Assembly (NCBI RefSeq): GCF_019703515.2 | Contig: NC_059385.1 | Location: forward strand, 35,108,501-35,172,500 | Reading direction: 5' to 3' | DNA: 64,000 nucleotides | Source: Myxocyprinus asiaticus | Lineage: Eukaryota; Chordata; Actinopteri; Cypriniformes; Catostomidae | Shown here: one piece after another, positions 1 to 49,243 of the stretch | How positions within the stretch are numbered: position 1 is the stretch's first letter | Layout of the letters: the number at the start of each line of letters is the position of its first letter | Notes under the pieces: generated by a model | What the model saw: only the letters and a program-made list of their open reading frames with translations | What the model was told of the DNA's origin: nothing | Database searches by the model: none | Made by a program: the position numbers and the translations under genes

Positions 1-275
1 CGTGCTTTGGATTTTTTGATGAATGAGGCATACTGTATGATCCGGCCCCTAAGAACTGCTTTAAATGCCTCCCAAGCCACGCCCACAGAGGATACTGAGG
101 ACCAGTTGGTCTCCATATAAACATTGATTTCAGTCTTTAACATTTGTTGGAAATCAGGATTTTGCAGAAGGGATACATTAAGGCGCCAACTATATGATTT
201 ATTTTTCTCTATATGTGGCATCACCTCTAAACTCACCTGGGCATGATCTGAGACTAAAATTTTCCAATTGAGCAA

Positions 276-908
276 TCAACAACAAATGAAATTAGGGATT
301 TGGGTATAATGAAAAAATGTATAGTCCCTACCAGATGGGTTCAAAAGTCTCCAAATATCCGAAAGACCAAGATTTTTACACATCTTGTGAAGCATCAGTG
401 TTGTTCTAGGGGGCTTACACACTTTTGCTTCACTATGATCAATGACTGAATCCATCAAAAGATTGAAGTCTCCTCCCAATATTATATCATGAGGGATGCC
501 AGCGGTTTGCAACATCCCTTCAAGATCTATAAAAAAGCCCTGATCATCAGCGTTAGGTGCGTAAATATTAGCCAAAATCAACCTTTGCCCTTGAATTTCA
601 GCTAAAACAATAATTACTCTTGCTAATTTATCTTTAATCTGTTTGAGACATTTGAATTGTAGATGTTTATTAATCAACATGATGACTCCCTTGCTCTTAC
701 TTGTGCCAGCACTAAAGAAAGCATGTCCACCCCATATCTTCCCAAATTTTTCAGCTTCCTGCGGGGAGAGATGTGTTTCTTGATGAAACACTATATCATA
801 TTTCTTACGTTTAAGAAAAGTAATAACCTTCCTTCTTTTTATGGGGTGCCCCAACCCATTCACATTCCATGTGGAGAGAGATAGTACACTCATATTAACA
901 TCTGACAT
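276..908 (-). pseudogene. LINE ORF2 endonuclease domain, copy A
   Basis: This is the N-terminal apurinic-type endonuclease of LINE ORF2, which nicks target DNA to prime reverse transcription. Visible motifs are STWNVNGLGHPIKRRK near the start, the QETHLS segment with the catalytic glutamate, NIYAPN, and GGDFNLLMDS. The ATG at 908 follows an A/T-rich leader, as in copy C at 34114. The frame breaks near 276. Bases 1-275 still align with the linker after the endonuclease but in another frame. The reverse transcriptase would lie left of the window. Confidence 0.82.
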
Positions 909-1805
909 TTTGATATAGTAGAAAAAATTTATTGTGTGCCAAAAACAAAATTATGAAGACCACATTCCCCATTAGTGAAACAGTCAACCCCCGAACATCC
1001 CCCCGAACAAAACAAACAGAAAAAAGAAAAACGTGCGCATTAACCCCAATCCCTCTAAACTTAAAAGGTCCATGAACGCCCACAAGCCCCCACGACAACT
1101 TTGCCATCGGATTGCTCAATTTAATTACATAACAGAAAATACTTTGTGAAATAAACCCAGTCAATAGGAAGAATGAACACAAAGAACATGTAGATTCATT
1201 CACACAACTGTCTCAAAGGTGTGATCTTCCACAAAACAAATTTCAGCTGATATAAAACCATTCAGAATCCTCGGACAGACAAACGAATGTTCAGTGAGCC
1301 GGCTGTAATGAGTTCAACGGATGACGTAATCATTCCAATGTCTCGTAAAAAAAAACAAAAAAACACAGCCAGCAGGAGGAATAAGCACGAAGAACGAACA
1401 GATTAATCCACAGCTGTTCCAAAGAAATGTTATTCAACAGAACAAGCTCCAGCCGCTAGGAGGAACCAATACAAAAAGAAACAAAACCGGCATCCCGGTT
1501 CCCCGGGTGGTCGAGTCAATTCACTCGGAGGCCGCATAAACGTATATACCATGACTTACATAATCCGTCAGCTTTATAAAAGACATCCTTTGTGTGAGCA
1601 TGTAGATATTTTGCGGTCATCCATAGTGTCCACTCTCAATCTGTCCGGGAACTTCAATGCAAAAATTTCTTTAAGGAAAGTGTTATTCACAAAACAAGCT
1701 CCAGCCGCTCGGCGGAGCCAATGCAAAAAACCTAAAATGTCGCCCAGCTTCCTCAAGAGTAAGTACAGTGAGTCAGGCCCACTCACATGAGAAACATCCA
1801 ATGGT
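909..1805 (-). repeat. LINE inter-ORF spacer with degenerate internal repeats
   Basis: This stretch between ORF1 and ORF2 of copy A has no open frame of its own. It contains several degenerate units built around 'acaaactccagccgctaggcgg'-like sequence (for example near 1443 and 1690). At about 1551-1690 it also carries a second copy of the ORF1 3' end, which otherwise lies at about 1800-1940. The same organisation is present in copy C (33130-34113), so it belongs to the family and is not private to one insertion. Confidence 0.6.
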
Positions 1806-2663
1806 TTACTCAGACATTGATTCTATAAAAGATATTGCCTGATTTGGACATGTGAATACTTTGCAACCGACCTTTGTTTCTATTCTCAGTTTGGCAGGAA
1901 TCATCAGAGCAAACGAGATCTTTTTCTGATGTAAGAGTTTCTTGCATTCCTTGAACCGATCACGTTTCTCTCTTGTCGAACTCGCAAAGTCCGGGAACAA
2001 GAAAATATTATGGTTCTTCCAAGAAAGCTTCCCTTTACTCCTCGCCTGGCGCAACACAAGATCTTTATCGGATGATCTCAGAAATCTGGCCAGAATCGAT
2101 CGGGGCCTGTCTCCCTCAGCAGATCTGTGAGCTGGCACTCTGTGAGCTCGCTCGATTTCCAGCTTGTGGCCTGTTATGTCGAGCAGACTCGGGAAAAACT
2201 CGTCTAGGAATTTCACCATATCTCTGCCCTCCTCATGCTCAGGAATTCCAACAATTCGAACATTATTCCTGCGGTTTCTATTCTCAAGATCTTCAAGCTT
2301 TTCAAGGAGATGTTCCAAATCAACTTTGGTCACGGGCGGATTAGCGGTTAATTCCCTCTCCGAAGATTCCAGAAAATCGATTCATTTTTCAACATCAGTC
2401 ACTCTTGTGGCTAACTCAGAGAATTTTGTTTCCATCGACGTAATCGATCGCCGTATTGCAGCGAGATCCTCCAAGTCAGCAAGAATCTTCGTCAATATCA
2501 CCGACATGTTGGACAACTGACGCTGGATTCCTTCTCCCGCCGCGCCATCCAAATCGAGTCCCCGGTCTGTAGGCCTGTTGTGGCTTTCATTCTGAACACG
2601 TAAGTGTCTTTTAATGTCTCCAGAGCCCGAGGATTTTGACTTCTTTGCCATGTTTTGCAACAA
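1806..2663 (-). pseudogene. LINE ORF1 (L1-type RNA-binding protein), copy A
   Basis: L1-type ORF1 proteins bind the element's own RNA and act as nucleic acid chaperones. The N-terminal part (2663-2382) is charged and heptad-like. The C-terminal part (2333-1806) carries the ENRNRRNN..RIVGIPE stretch typical of the ORF1 RRM-like domain, then a basic C-terminal domain. The two parts are in the same frame and are separated by an in-frame TGA near 2382, so the gene is broken by a nonsense change. Copy C (32303 onward) has a different stop about 60 bases further into the same joint region, so the two copies were inactivated independently. Confidence 0.8.
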
Positions 2664-2765
2664 AGGGCAAATGTGTAACTGAGTGTATCAAATTTCACCA
2701 GATTATGAGAATAATCGAAAATTCAGCAAAGTGCGCAGAGCTCGTCACTCACACGTCCGCTCCTT

Positions 2766-3780
2766 GCCCAGTCTCTTATTATTAATAGTTGAATTGCTAT
2801 CAACACATTTTCTCTAAATTACCACAATGTTTCAAGCAATTCCATTCCTAATATTTCCAGACGTTTCCAGAATTTTTGTCTCCTCTTTCACCTCATTTCT
2901 CAATCACATAAAGCAAATCTAGCCTGGAACAATCAAGGTATATGTCAGCGGCGTCCAATTTTTCCACAAATTACTCTCATCATTAAAGGCACCCAATAAA
3001 CCCTGCCCTCCCACCTAGATCCCTGGCAACCATTAACAAATGGTTAAAAAATGTTTTTAAACAAATACCTATCCACTCTATGTTATGAATACCATTCAGT
3101 AAACACTTCAATAATTCTGGATGCTATGTTCATCCTCGCATTCTTCAGATTCCTCCATTGCTCGGTATTAACTACCTTCTCCAATTTTGATCCTAATTTC
3201 CATCCCTTCTTTTCAGATCTACAAGTCATCAACAACGATACCATTCACTTTCACGTCAAACAAGCAAGACAGATCAAACAAAATGCAGGCATTTCATCTA
3301 CATTTTCTATCTACTTTACCCTTTACAACAGTATCAGCTGCTCTCCCATTTTTTATCCTACAGAGGAGCCTGAATCTTTTCTTTTTGAGACCCACTATTC
3401 AAAAATCTCATTCAAAATGAGAATTAACGGCAGAAGCATTTCTCAACATTTCTGTCAGCTCCTCCATTACATTTCCTTTGTCGTGTTGTCCTTAATCATA
3501 TTGGAGTGCTCGAGCCATCTGCTCACTGGACAGCTTCTCAAATCTGTTTACTTTTATTTCAAGGATTATATGAGAAAACAAACTCATGCAGTGAAGTTCA
3601 AAACGTAAATTCAGGAGGAGCTAGTTCATCTAATCTTGTCAATCATAATTTTTGGTTAGGGTTTATATGCCGCTGCTTACCTTGCTCCAACGACATTTCT
3701 TCCGGCATCCCGCCTCCTCCCCTTCACTTCCTTTATTCTTTACAATTTAGGTACCCCTTTCAATTAAAGCCGTGTTTTCA
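2766..3780. other. Intronic sequence without recognisable gene
   Basis: AT-rich sequence between LINE copy A and the MITE at 3789. The longest open frame (3051-3608, +) has no recognisable domain, has low-complexity F/S/I-rich composition, and lacks splice or family support. I see no gene here. By position it is ankrd55 intron. Confidence 0.6.
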
Positions 3781-4289
3781 CCTACAGGCAGTGTTGAGTA
3801 AGTTACTCTAAAAAAGTAATTAATTACTAACTACTAATTACATCTGCTACAGTGTAATTCGATTACTGTACTAATTTCTCTGTCTGAAAAGTAATTGCAT
3901 TACTTATTACTAATTACTTTCTAAAACCATTATCAACCTCGACCAGATGAAAAATACAAGGATGGACATGAAACTGTTCTTTTATTTCTTTCAAAAACAA
4001 TATAAAATCAAATAAATTATTCATGAACTGGCCAAAGAATTTAAGGGGGCAGCGTTAAATTAGAAAACATATTTTACTATTAGACGTTAAATTTCGATTT
4101 TAAATTCACTATTGTTTTATATAGAATTGTTCTATAGTCTATACAGTATTTAACGCTATTACATCAGAAGTAAATGTAATTAAATTACTGAAAGATTAAG
4201 AGTAATCCCTTACTTTTTTCAATGAAAAAGTAATTTAATTACAGTAATTAATTACTTAGTAAAGCATTACACCCAACACTGCCTACAGG
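3781..4289. mobile_element. hAT-type MITE with 8-bp target site duplication
   Basis: A 493-bp element (3789-4281) starts with CAGTGTTGAGTAAGTTACT and ends with the inverted counterpart ...ACACCCAACACTG. It is flanked on both sides by the exact 8-bp duplication CCTACAGG (3781-3788 and 4282-4289). An 8-bp duplication with CAGTG termini is characteristic of the hAT superfamily. There is no coding capacity. Subterminal 'gtaattaattac' units recur near both ends. A related fragment lies near 41720-41910. Confidence 0.88.
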
Positions 4290-4658
4290 TATATATCTCC
4301 TTGCTCTAATCCGACTGTCCAGGGGGGATCTCTAGCTTGAGTGGAATCCAGTGCTCGATCCTCCTGCTCACTGGACAGCTCGCAAAATAGCGTGTATTTG
4401 CTGTCCCTATAGAAACCAGTGTCAGACGCCATTGAGCCATTTACAGCAGTACTGCATCCACCCCACTGCATCACACTGTGTAAAAACAACATCCACAGTT
4501 TACTGGAACTTCCTGCTCTCGCTGGTCGTTTGGCAGAACACTTACATTTGACTGACAAGATGATATGCGATGAGAATGAGCGAGCAGAGAGGCTTCAGAG
4601 AGATTGAAAGTAAATCTCTAGACACTCTAGTTGAGGACACTACAGAATCCATCACTAA

Positions 4659-4854
4659 CTTGAATGACATGGAGAGATGGGAGTCACCGCTCAATAGCAG
4701 CATATGTTGTTAAAATGCAGTGTGGTTCAAAAACTCTTTCAATACAGATTATATTACTTGAATGACATGGAGAGATGGAAGCCAAGGCTTCATAGCAGCA
4801 TATGTTGTTAAAATGCAGTGTGGTTCAAAAACTCTTTCAATACAAATTATATTA
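4659..4854 (+). repeat. 98-bp tandem duplication
   Basis: Two adjacent units, 4659-4756 and 4757-4854, both begin 'cttgaatgacatggagagat' and both continue through 'gcagcatatgttgttaaaatg' to 'attatatta'. They differ at a few positions, mainly just after the first 22 bases. The duplication is intronic. A short open frame over the second unit (4802-5077) has no family resemblance and is not called. Confidence 0.85.
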
Positions 4855-5106
4855 CCAGTGTAACAAGTTGAGTGAAAGTTCAGTTGAAAAATATACTGCT
4901 CATGAATCTGAGGATGTCTTGGTATTTGATATGTTCCCCCTTTGCTTTCATGACAGCATGCACAACTGGCACGAACAAAAACCTGATGATCATGTTATCC
5001 AGTATGATTTGTCAGTGTTCGAAAGAGTGTTTTGTGTGCTTCAAGCAAATCTGATGTTCAAATTTGCTTATATTTGATTATAGTGACCGAGAAATAGCGC
5101 AGAACC

Positions 5107-5658
5107 TTAAAGAGCACCTATTATGTTATTTTCAAATATTACCTTTCACGTAATGTGTTATAAAGCTGTTTGTGAATGTAAAAAATTCTGCAAAGTTTCA
5201 AAAATCAAAGTGCACGACAAATTGACTCCCAAAAGAAAGAACCGATTCTGAACACCTGAAACAAGTCGTTAGTAATTCCAGACTTACTTCCTGTACTAAC
5301 CTACATAATTTGGTAACAAAAAACCCGCCTCTGGTCTTCATTGGCTGCTTGCGAACAGCTTTGACCCGCCCTCAAACACTACACTAAGAGGCAGACAAAT
5401 CACAACAGACTGGGACATCTGACCAATCAGAGCAGAGTAGGCTCTCTGAAAGGAGGAGTTTAGAATGAATCCATTAGAACGGATCATTGAACGAGTCGTT
5501 TTTGACACTGGGAAAAAAAGGTAATGCTTATGTTTTGCTCAAATTAAATTATGAGCCAATAAAAAATGTTTTTTGACCTTTGATGCATGTAAATCTATTG
5601 TATGAGACCTTTAAAACAAAGTTAGGCACGTTTAAAAGCCATAATAGGTGCTCTTTAA
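5107..5658. mobile_element. MITE with TTAA flanks
   Basis: Inverted termini AGAGCACCTATTATG (5111 onward) and CATAATAGGTGCTCT (ending 5654) bound a 544-bp non-coding element. TTAA lies on both sides (5107-5110 and 5655-5658). TTAA duplication is used by piggyBac and some Kolobok-like elements. The superfamily cannot be decided without a transposase. It sits about 125 bp upstream of an ankrd55 exon. Confidence 0.7.
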
Positions 5659-5781
5659 ATGTTTGTTCTTAATTTTATGAAAACCCCACTGTATATGTAC
5701 CCTCAAAAGTGATTAAAGCATTAGCTGTATTATATTGTTAGTTAGGTAATAAAAGTGTTTTGTTTTTTGTTTTTGTTTCAG

Positions 5782-42286
<36,505 letters not shown>

Positions 42287-42660
42287 TGGAGATTTGTGTT
42301 CTCACTGCTGAAATGAGAGACAATATTTTTACTAGTTTTACATGTTGATACTGTTCATGTTTCCATTGGCCATATTGGGGGGCATAAGATCATGATGAGG
42401 CTAAGGAATCACCATTTGATAAAACTGACTCTAACAAGCTATTTTTCATAAAATTTTACAAATGTGATCTTTTTGTATTGTTTGCATATGGTTTACATTC
42501 TACTGAAACACATGGTTTAAGCTTATTGTTAATTGTTTCATGAATAAAAGAAATTGTTGAAGTATCTTAATATTGTGATAATTTCTAAAGTTCACCAAGA
42601 GCTCTTTAAGATTGTTAATATTTAATTCACAATGCTCTCAAGATGCTCAATAAACTGCTG
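42287..42660 (+). terminator. ankrd55: ankrd55 3' UTR with candidate poly(A) signals
   Basis: After the stop codon the + strand has AATAAA at 42543-42548 ('gaataaaag') and again at 42649-42654 ('caataaactg'). Either could direct 3' end formation. The choice cannot be made from sequence alone. Confidence 0.6.
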
Positions 42661-42817
42661 AGCTTCTGAAGAGCCACACACCCATGAAGTGGAGAAATAT
42701 CCATTATATCCATTATATTGTGTTTGATATTCTGATGAAACCGATAATTTTTTTTCTAGCAGAATACACAATGTACAATGTCACATATACAAATGGCTTG
42801 CAGATGTCAGCACAATA

Positions 42818-43229
42818 TTTAAAAGTGCATTTAGTAATTTTTTCTCAAAAGTTTCACTCTCAAGAAATGAATTGTAATTTTAAAACCTATGTATAAAATC
42901 ATAAGCACTCACATGAAGACTCTAGTCATATCAGTAACCTTGTAAAAGCTGTTTTATTCCACATGGAGTGGGTCTGCATTTGGGGGCTGCCATGTTGGAA
43001 TCACATGACCAGCCGAATACTACTCGCTTAATCTCAGTAACGGTCCTGTTATTTGACACTTTCACTTGTTGATTAAATTAATCATGGTTAACTGTGAGTA
43101 CTAAATTTCTACAAAGGCATCTGAAACTGAAAACGATTTATTTTAAATGATGCTGCATCCAAGCCGCTAGGTGTCAGTGTAAGTCCAAGATGACACAAAG
43201 ACAAGTTACTGAGTGCACCTTTTAACATC
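42818..43229. mobile_element. MITE with TTAAA(A/G)GTGCA-type inverted ends
   Basis: The left end TTAAAAGTGCATTTAGTAAT and the reverse complement of the right end (TTAAAAGGTGCACTCAGTAA) form an inverted repeat of about 20 bp around a non-coding interior. A related element lies at about 54722-55110 with 'gccatg..atgtgat' segments and 'gctgcatc' in common. It is intergenic. Confidence 0.65.
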
Positions 43230-44300
43230 CTCACACATACAGTATGAATGCTTTTGCTCAGGTCACACTTTAGCTTTCTGTAACTGCCAGAACAAAAATA
43301 AGTAATAAAACCCACAAATTAAATCTCTTTATTATATAATTTATTTGCTTAACAGCAATAAGATTAAATAGTGCAAATGGAGACTTTTGCTGAAGTTACC
43401 TGCTTCTCAGATGTTTTCTCCTGAAAAATAAAAAATACCTCAGTAATCTCACGTGTCTCCTATAGAGTTTCAGAAGAGATCTTAACAATGTCTCAAACTT
43501 TGCTCAGATTTGCCAAGATCAAATAAAAATTTAGAGATCTTAAAATGAACTCATACATTTCTCATCAAAATCTTCCAAGACCACATGATTTGAACTCCAT
43601 ATTATCCACTTAAATTGCATAGCTCTATGTGTTTATTTTATGCCAACACATTTGTGTTCTTTTATTTCTCCTATGGAACTTTAGGAGAAAAATCTGATAG
43701 AGAAGGGGATTCCTAAATAAAACATAAAGGAGAACATGATAATTGTTTTGTGACAGAATAATCATCTACATTTAGAAACCACTCAGATCCTTCACTGCCC
43801 TTACAGCAGAGTAGACCACTTTATAGACATCATGTACTGTATGATCGGAGACCTGTGACAATTCCCCACCACTTTTTGCCATGGCCAAATTTGTCGACCT
43901 AATCTAAACCACGGTGCTACAGTTGCATTTGTACTGTACTCTTATTTCCAGTTCTTCGTTCTTGATGTTACGATAATGACTAATATAGGCTACTTCTAGT
44001 TAAGGAGTTATTTAGAAACTGGTTGTTTTTGTCTTGGCAGGTCATAACATATCCTGAACAACAGACTCTTGCCAACGAAGTGTGGTAAATAATAATAATA
44101 ATAATAATAAACTCCTAGAATAAGGCAACACTGTTTAATAACAATAAAGATGTAGAGCAGAATGTAAATTACGCAGTAAAGTTTGTATGAAAACAGAAGT
44201 GCAACAACATTAAAGTCAAATTGATTAGTTACATCATAAATTACGTTTAGTCTCTCTTACAACATAAAAGGCAAAACTCTCTCTTATTTTCATTCTGTTC
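43230..44300. other. Intergenic, no gene seen
   Basis: AT-rich sequence between ankrd55 and il6st. It contains an (AAT)n run near 44088-44110. No open frame with family support. Confidence 0.55.
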
Positions 44301-44309
44301 TCTATGTAA

Positions 44310-44580
44310 ATAAACTCAGGCCACACGAGCTGCGATTGGCTGAAGAAAGAACATTTTACAGCGCTTTAAGTGTAGTGGGCGGAGACTAACTGGAAATGAA
44401 CCAGAAAATGAATCACGGGGCACATTTGAATGAGTGACATATTTGCTGTCCAATCACGAGAGCAGTTCAGAACACAAGCTATCTATGCTGTGCGTATGCT
44501 CAGAATGCTTCGATCTCTAGCAGCTAGTAAATGTCTTAAGTGTTTGTGAGCGCGAGGTGCAGGTAAATCCATACGCGTTC

Positions 44581-44615
<35 letters not shown>

Positions 44616-44660
44616 TCAAATCAGACCGGAAGTCACTGACACAAGACGGGCGAGACATGT
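44310..44660 (+). promoter_or_regulatory. il6st: Candidate il6st promoter / first non-coding exon region
   Basis: Base composition changes to a locally CpG-containing region with a GC-box-like 'gtgggcggagac' (44373), inverted CCAAT-like 'gattggct' (44335) and a splice-donor-like 'gaggtgcag|gtaaat' near 44562. A first non-coding exon of il6st must lie upstream of the coding exon at 50052, and this is the best-looking place. A (TG)n run at 44583-44613 follows. This is inference only, with no transcript evidence. Confidence 0.35.
44583..44613. repeat. (TG)n microsatellite
   Basis: About 15 GT dinucleotides, 8 to 40 bases upstream of the left target copy of the element at 44661. Confidence 0.9.
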
Positions 44661-45439
44661 GGTCGTGTCTAGAAGGGATCCCTCTTTCGTCAACTTCTCG
44701 CACATGCGTAGTCTGTTATGCATGGTCTAAGTATGTGTAACTACGTTCATCAGTTAACTATGTTTATCAAAAGAACGACATATAAAGTTAAAGTGCAGTT
44801 CAAGATGACTAACAAAATAACAATGGCATGATCATGAACTGCTTTTAATTTTAAACAACATAAGCGTTAATTATACAGTATTAAGAAGATAGCTACATAT
44901 GTGCCATAGTGATGTAATTAAGGAATCGAGAATGGACGGCGAGCGCTCCTCGTTGCTGCGAGTTCTGCAGCTCGCTCTCTTTTCCAATCGAATCCCATTG
45001 AAAAATGCAAACAAATGTGTCCCCACTCAAGATATACATCCACTGAGGTGCGGTTGCAATCTTTGTTCATTAAAATATAAAGTTGCATGTAGGTGGATTA
45101 GATCCTAAGCCTCGTATGTATGGGGCGAAATAATTACCACTACATCACTCAGTCAGACTCCTACTACCAGCGCTGACTGATGTACTTCTCTACTAATTTA
45201 CAAAATCGCATGACCGACAGAAGCACACATTGAGATTAAGTTATTAAATGTATTATGTGAAAGATTTATTTTAGAGCTTGAACCGATCATCAAGAATTAC
45301 TATTTATCAAAACAGACAGTTAAAAATGATCTTTTTTACTTTAAATGATCTTTATGCGACTTCAAACGTCGTGTATAATCGGTAGAATCTCGCGAGAGTG
45401 ACGAAAGAGGGATCCCTTCTAGACTCGACCGAGACATGT
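44652..45439. mobile_element. Non-autonomous DNA transposon with 9-bp target duplication
   Basis: The element spans 44661-45430 (770 bp). Left end GGTCGTGTCTAGAAGGGATC continues to CTCTTTCGTCA. The reverse complement of the right end is GGTCGAGTCTAGAAGGGATC, then the same CTCTTTCGTCA. That is about 32 bp with one mismatch, followed by weaker similarity. Direct repeats GAGACATGT flank it exactly (44652-44660 and 45431-45439). Nine-base duplications occur with Mutator-like and Merlin elements. The interior has no transposase and only a 69-codon frame without resemblance. It lies in the probable il6st upstream region. Confidence 0.85.
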
Positions 45440-45824
45440 CGCCATGAGCGTCCGCGATGTTTTTCAGCTGAAAGTAACTCATATGATGTGATGACAATGT
45501 AAAGGTAAGAGGATATTACAGTTACTGATATTTGGTGTTATTTTTAACCTCTTTTACAAAACACAGTGTTGTCATTTAGCATGTTAGTTTTGTTTTCTGT
45601 ATGGTTCACGTTATAGATCACACTTTGCAGTTATCATCTTACTGTTTATTACATCGTGTAAGTACAATAATAAACTTATTGCGCTTGGTAATACTAGTAA
45701 ATAAACTGTGCTTACTATGTTAATCATTTTGTTGACCTTGTAATAACATTTTGCTAGTGCTATTTCAATACATCAAAACTTAACAGAACTGTGTGAAAGA
45801 TGATGATTGTAATATAACGATATA

Positions 45825-47414
<1,590 letters not shown>

Positions 47415-47454
47415 CATATAACAGATTTGTATTTGTACATACAGTTGAAGTTTT

Positions 47455-48730
47455 ACAGTTTTAACTGTTCATGAGATGGATAGCCTGAGGGAAAAAACTG
47501 CTCTTGTGCCTGACGGTTCTGGTGCTCAGAGCTCTGTAGCACTGGCCAGAAGGCAACAGTTCAAAAAGGTAGTGGGCAGGGTGAGTGGGATCCAGAGTGA
47601 TTTTTCCAGCCCTTTTCCTCATTCTAGAAGTGTACAGTTGTTGAAGGGAGGGCAGGGGGCAACCAATAATCCGGTCAGCAGTCCGAACTGTCCTTTGTAA
47701 TCTTCTGATGTCCGATTTCATAGCTGAATCAAAGCAGACAGTTATTGAAGTGCAGAGGACAGACTCAATGACTGCTGAGTAGAACTGGATTAGCAGAGCC
47801 TTTGGCAGGTTGAACTTCCTCAACTGGTTTAATGAAAATTACCCCATAGTACCACCTAGCATCCAACCAGCGGTAGGTTCGTCGTTTTTATGTGGAGTTT
47901 TTTCTGCGACCAACCGACCAATCAAAACTTGGTCGACCAAGACTCTTCTCATCGACTAACCTTTGGTGACTATCAGGGGGCAGCCCTAGAAGAAGATGAA
48001 TCAGACAGTGATCAGAGAGTCCCAAAGCTGTTCTAGAGATATGCATCCTTTAATGTTTTGTAGCAATGATCCAGTTTATTTCTGTCTCTGGTGGGGCATG
48101 TAATGTTCTGTCTGTATTTTGGCAGTTCACGGGTGAGGTTGGCTTTGTTAAAATCACTGAGAATAATAATAAGTGAGTCTGGATATTGTTGCTCTGTGTC
48201 TGTGATCTGATCAGCCAGCTTTTGCAGTGCTGCGTTCACGCACGCTTGTGGCGGGATGTACACGCTCACCAGAATAAACTAGGAAAACTCCTGCAGCGAG
48301 TAGAAAGGCTTACAGTTGATAAGGAGCTCTTCCTAATTAGGACAGGACATCTTCTTTAATGTTGTTACATCTGTACACCAACTTTCATTGATGTAAATGT
48401 TCCACTGCCTCTCGTTTTCCCCATTAACTCATCAATGCGATCCACTCTGAGAAGACGGAAGCATGGCAGGTGTAATGTGCTGTCTGGAATGGCTACACTC
48501 AGCCAGGTTTCTGTGAAGCACAAGGCAGCAGAGTTTGAAAAGTCATTCTTTGTATGGGTGAGGAGATATAGTTCGTCCATTTTGTTAGGGAGAGAGCGGA
48601 GATTCGCTAGATGAATACTCGGCAGCGCTGTTCGAAAGCTGTGCTGTCGGAGCTTGACCAGCGCACCGGCTCGCTTCCTTCACTTGCATCTCATAGCGCA
48701 CTTTAACAACACAGCTGAGCCTCTGACTAA
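47455..48730 (-). mobile_element. Non-LTR retrotransposon remnant (jockey/L2-like), internally deleted
   Basis: Minus strand. The endonuclease side lies at 48580-48033, with ALCFTETWLSVAIPDSTLHL, VYIPPQACVNAALQKLADQI and a CPTRDRNKLDHCY region. The ORF2 C-terminus is at 47823-47461, with FYSAVIESVLCTSITVCFDS, RLQRTVRTADRIIG and SSFFPQAIHLMNS then stop. Everything between, including the reverse transcriptase palm, is missing. A hAT end (to 47988) lies at the junction. The endonuclease and C-terminal style differ clearly from the L1-like copies, so this is another clade. Confidence 0.82.
47840..47988. mobile_element. hAT MITE fragment
   Basis: The right end ...GGGGGCAGCCCTA (47988) is the complement of TAGGGCTGCCCCC, a hAT-like terminus, preceded by 'ggtcgaccaagactcttctcatcgactaac'. 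The left end is not recognisable, so it is truncated or diverged. It separates the two halves of the LINE remnant. Confidence 0.6.
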
Positions 48731-48886
48731 AATGTCAAGCAAAACATCCTAATAGTTCAAAACCGGGAAAAGATTGACTGGTATGTGCTGCCGAATGTTC
48801 AGCAGTTCATCCCTGGTAAAACTGATTGGAAAAAAATGACTAAACACAGGACAAACAAACAAAAACAACAAAAGAATTGAAGAGCT

Positions 48887-49243
48887 CTTCTGTGTAAAGT
48901 TATAGCCAATTTTACAACTTCGTTACCATGATGATGTAATGTCAACAAACCCTAAAACGACTGTAAAATTACAATTTAAACAACTTCACAGCTCAAATAA
49001 TATGTGAGTTTTAACAGAAAAATGAATGTAAGTGTTTTTATAAAATTATAAGCTTCACATTTCTGCCTTTAAACCCTCCAAAAATTGGTCACATTCACTT
49101 CCATTGTAAGTGCCTCACTGTAACCTCAAATTTTACTTTTTTAAAGAAAAGGAGGGATGAGTCGAAATACATTTTTGTGGTAATCAACATAATGCCACAA
49201 ATGCTGTTGAGCTTAATTTGTATTGAATCCGGAAAAGTCCTTT
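48887..49243. mobile_element. Truncated MITE, same family as 54091-54725
   Basis: Matches the right half of the 54091-54725 element (for example 'gtgtaaagttatagccaattttacaa', 'aaacgactgtaaaa', 'ataagcttcacatttctg', 'ggagggatgagtc') through the terminus 'ggaaaagtccttta'. The left half is absent. Confidence 0.75.

Larger units (their letters stand above)
1..2765 (-). mobile_element. L1/Tx1-like LINE, copy A (runs off left edge)
   Basis: This is a non-LTR retrotransposon read on the minus strand. Its 5' end lies near 2765, where the sequence matches the 5' starts of the copies ending near 26045 and beginning near 32198. It shows an ORF1 at about 2663-1806, a spacer of about 0.9 kb, and the endonuclease part of ORF2 from 908 downward. 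The element continues beyond base 1. Both reading frames carry stops or frameshifts, so this copy is dead. Assignment to the L1/Tx1 group rests on the ORF1 type and the endonuclease and reverse transcriptase motifs seen across copies A to D. The exact family name cannot be given without a repeat library. Confidence 0.88.

Noticed and set aside
3051..3608. Plus-strand frame of 185 codons before the first ankrd55 exon
   Set aside because: Low-complexity composition (F, S, I) with no similarity to the missing ankrd55 exons or any family I recognise.
4802..5077. Plus-strand open frame of 91 codons
   Set aside because: It lies over the second unit of a tandem duplication in intron sequence, with no family resemblance and no splice support.
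44899..45108. Open frame inside the 9-bp-TSD element
   Set aside because: 69 codons, no transposase motif. It is most likely chance, and the element is non-autonomous.
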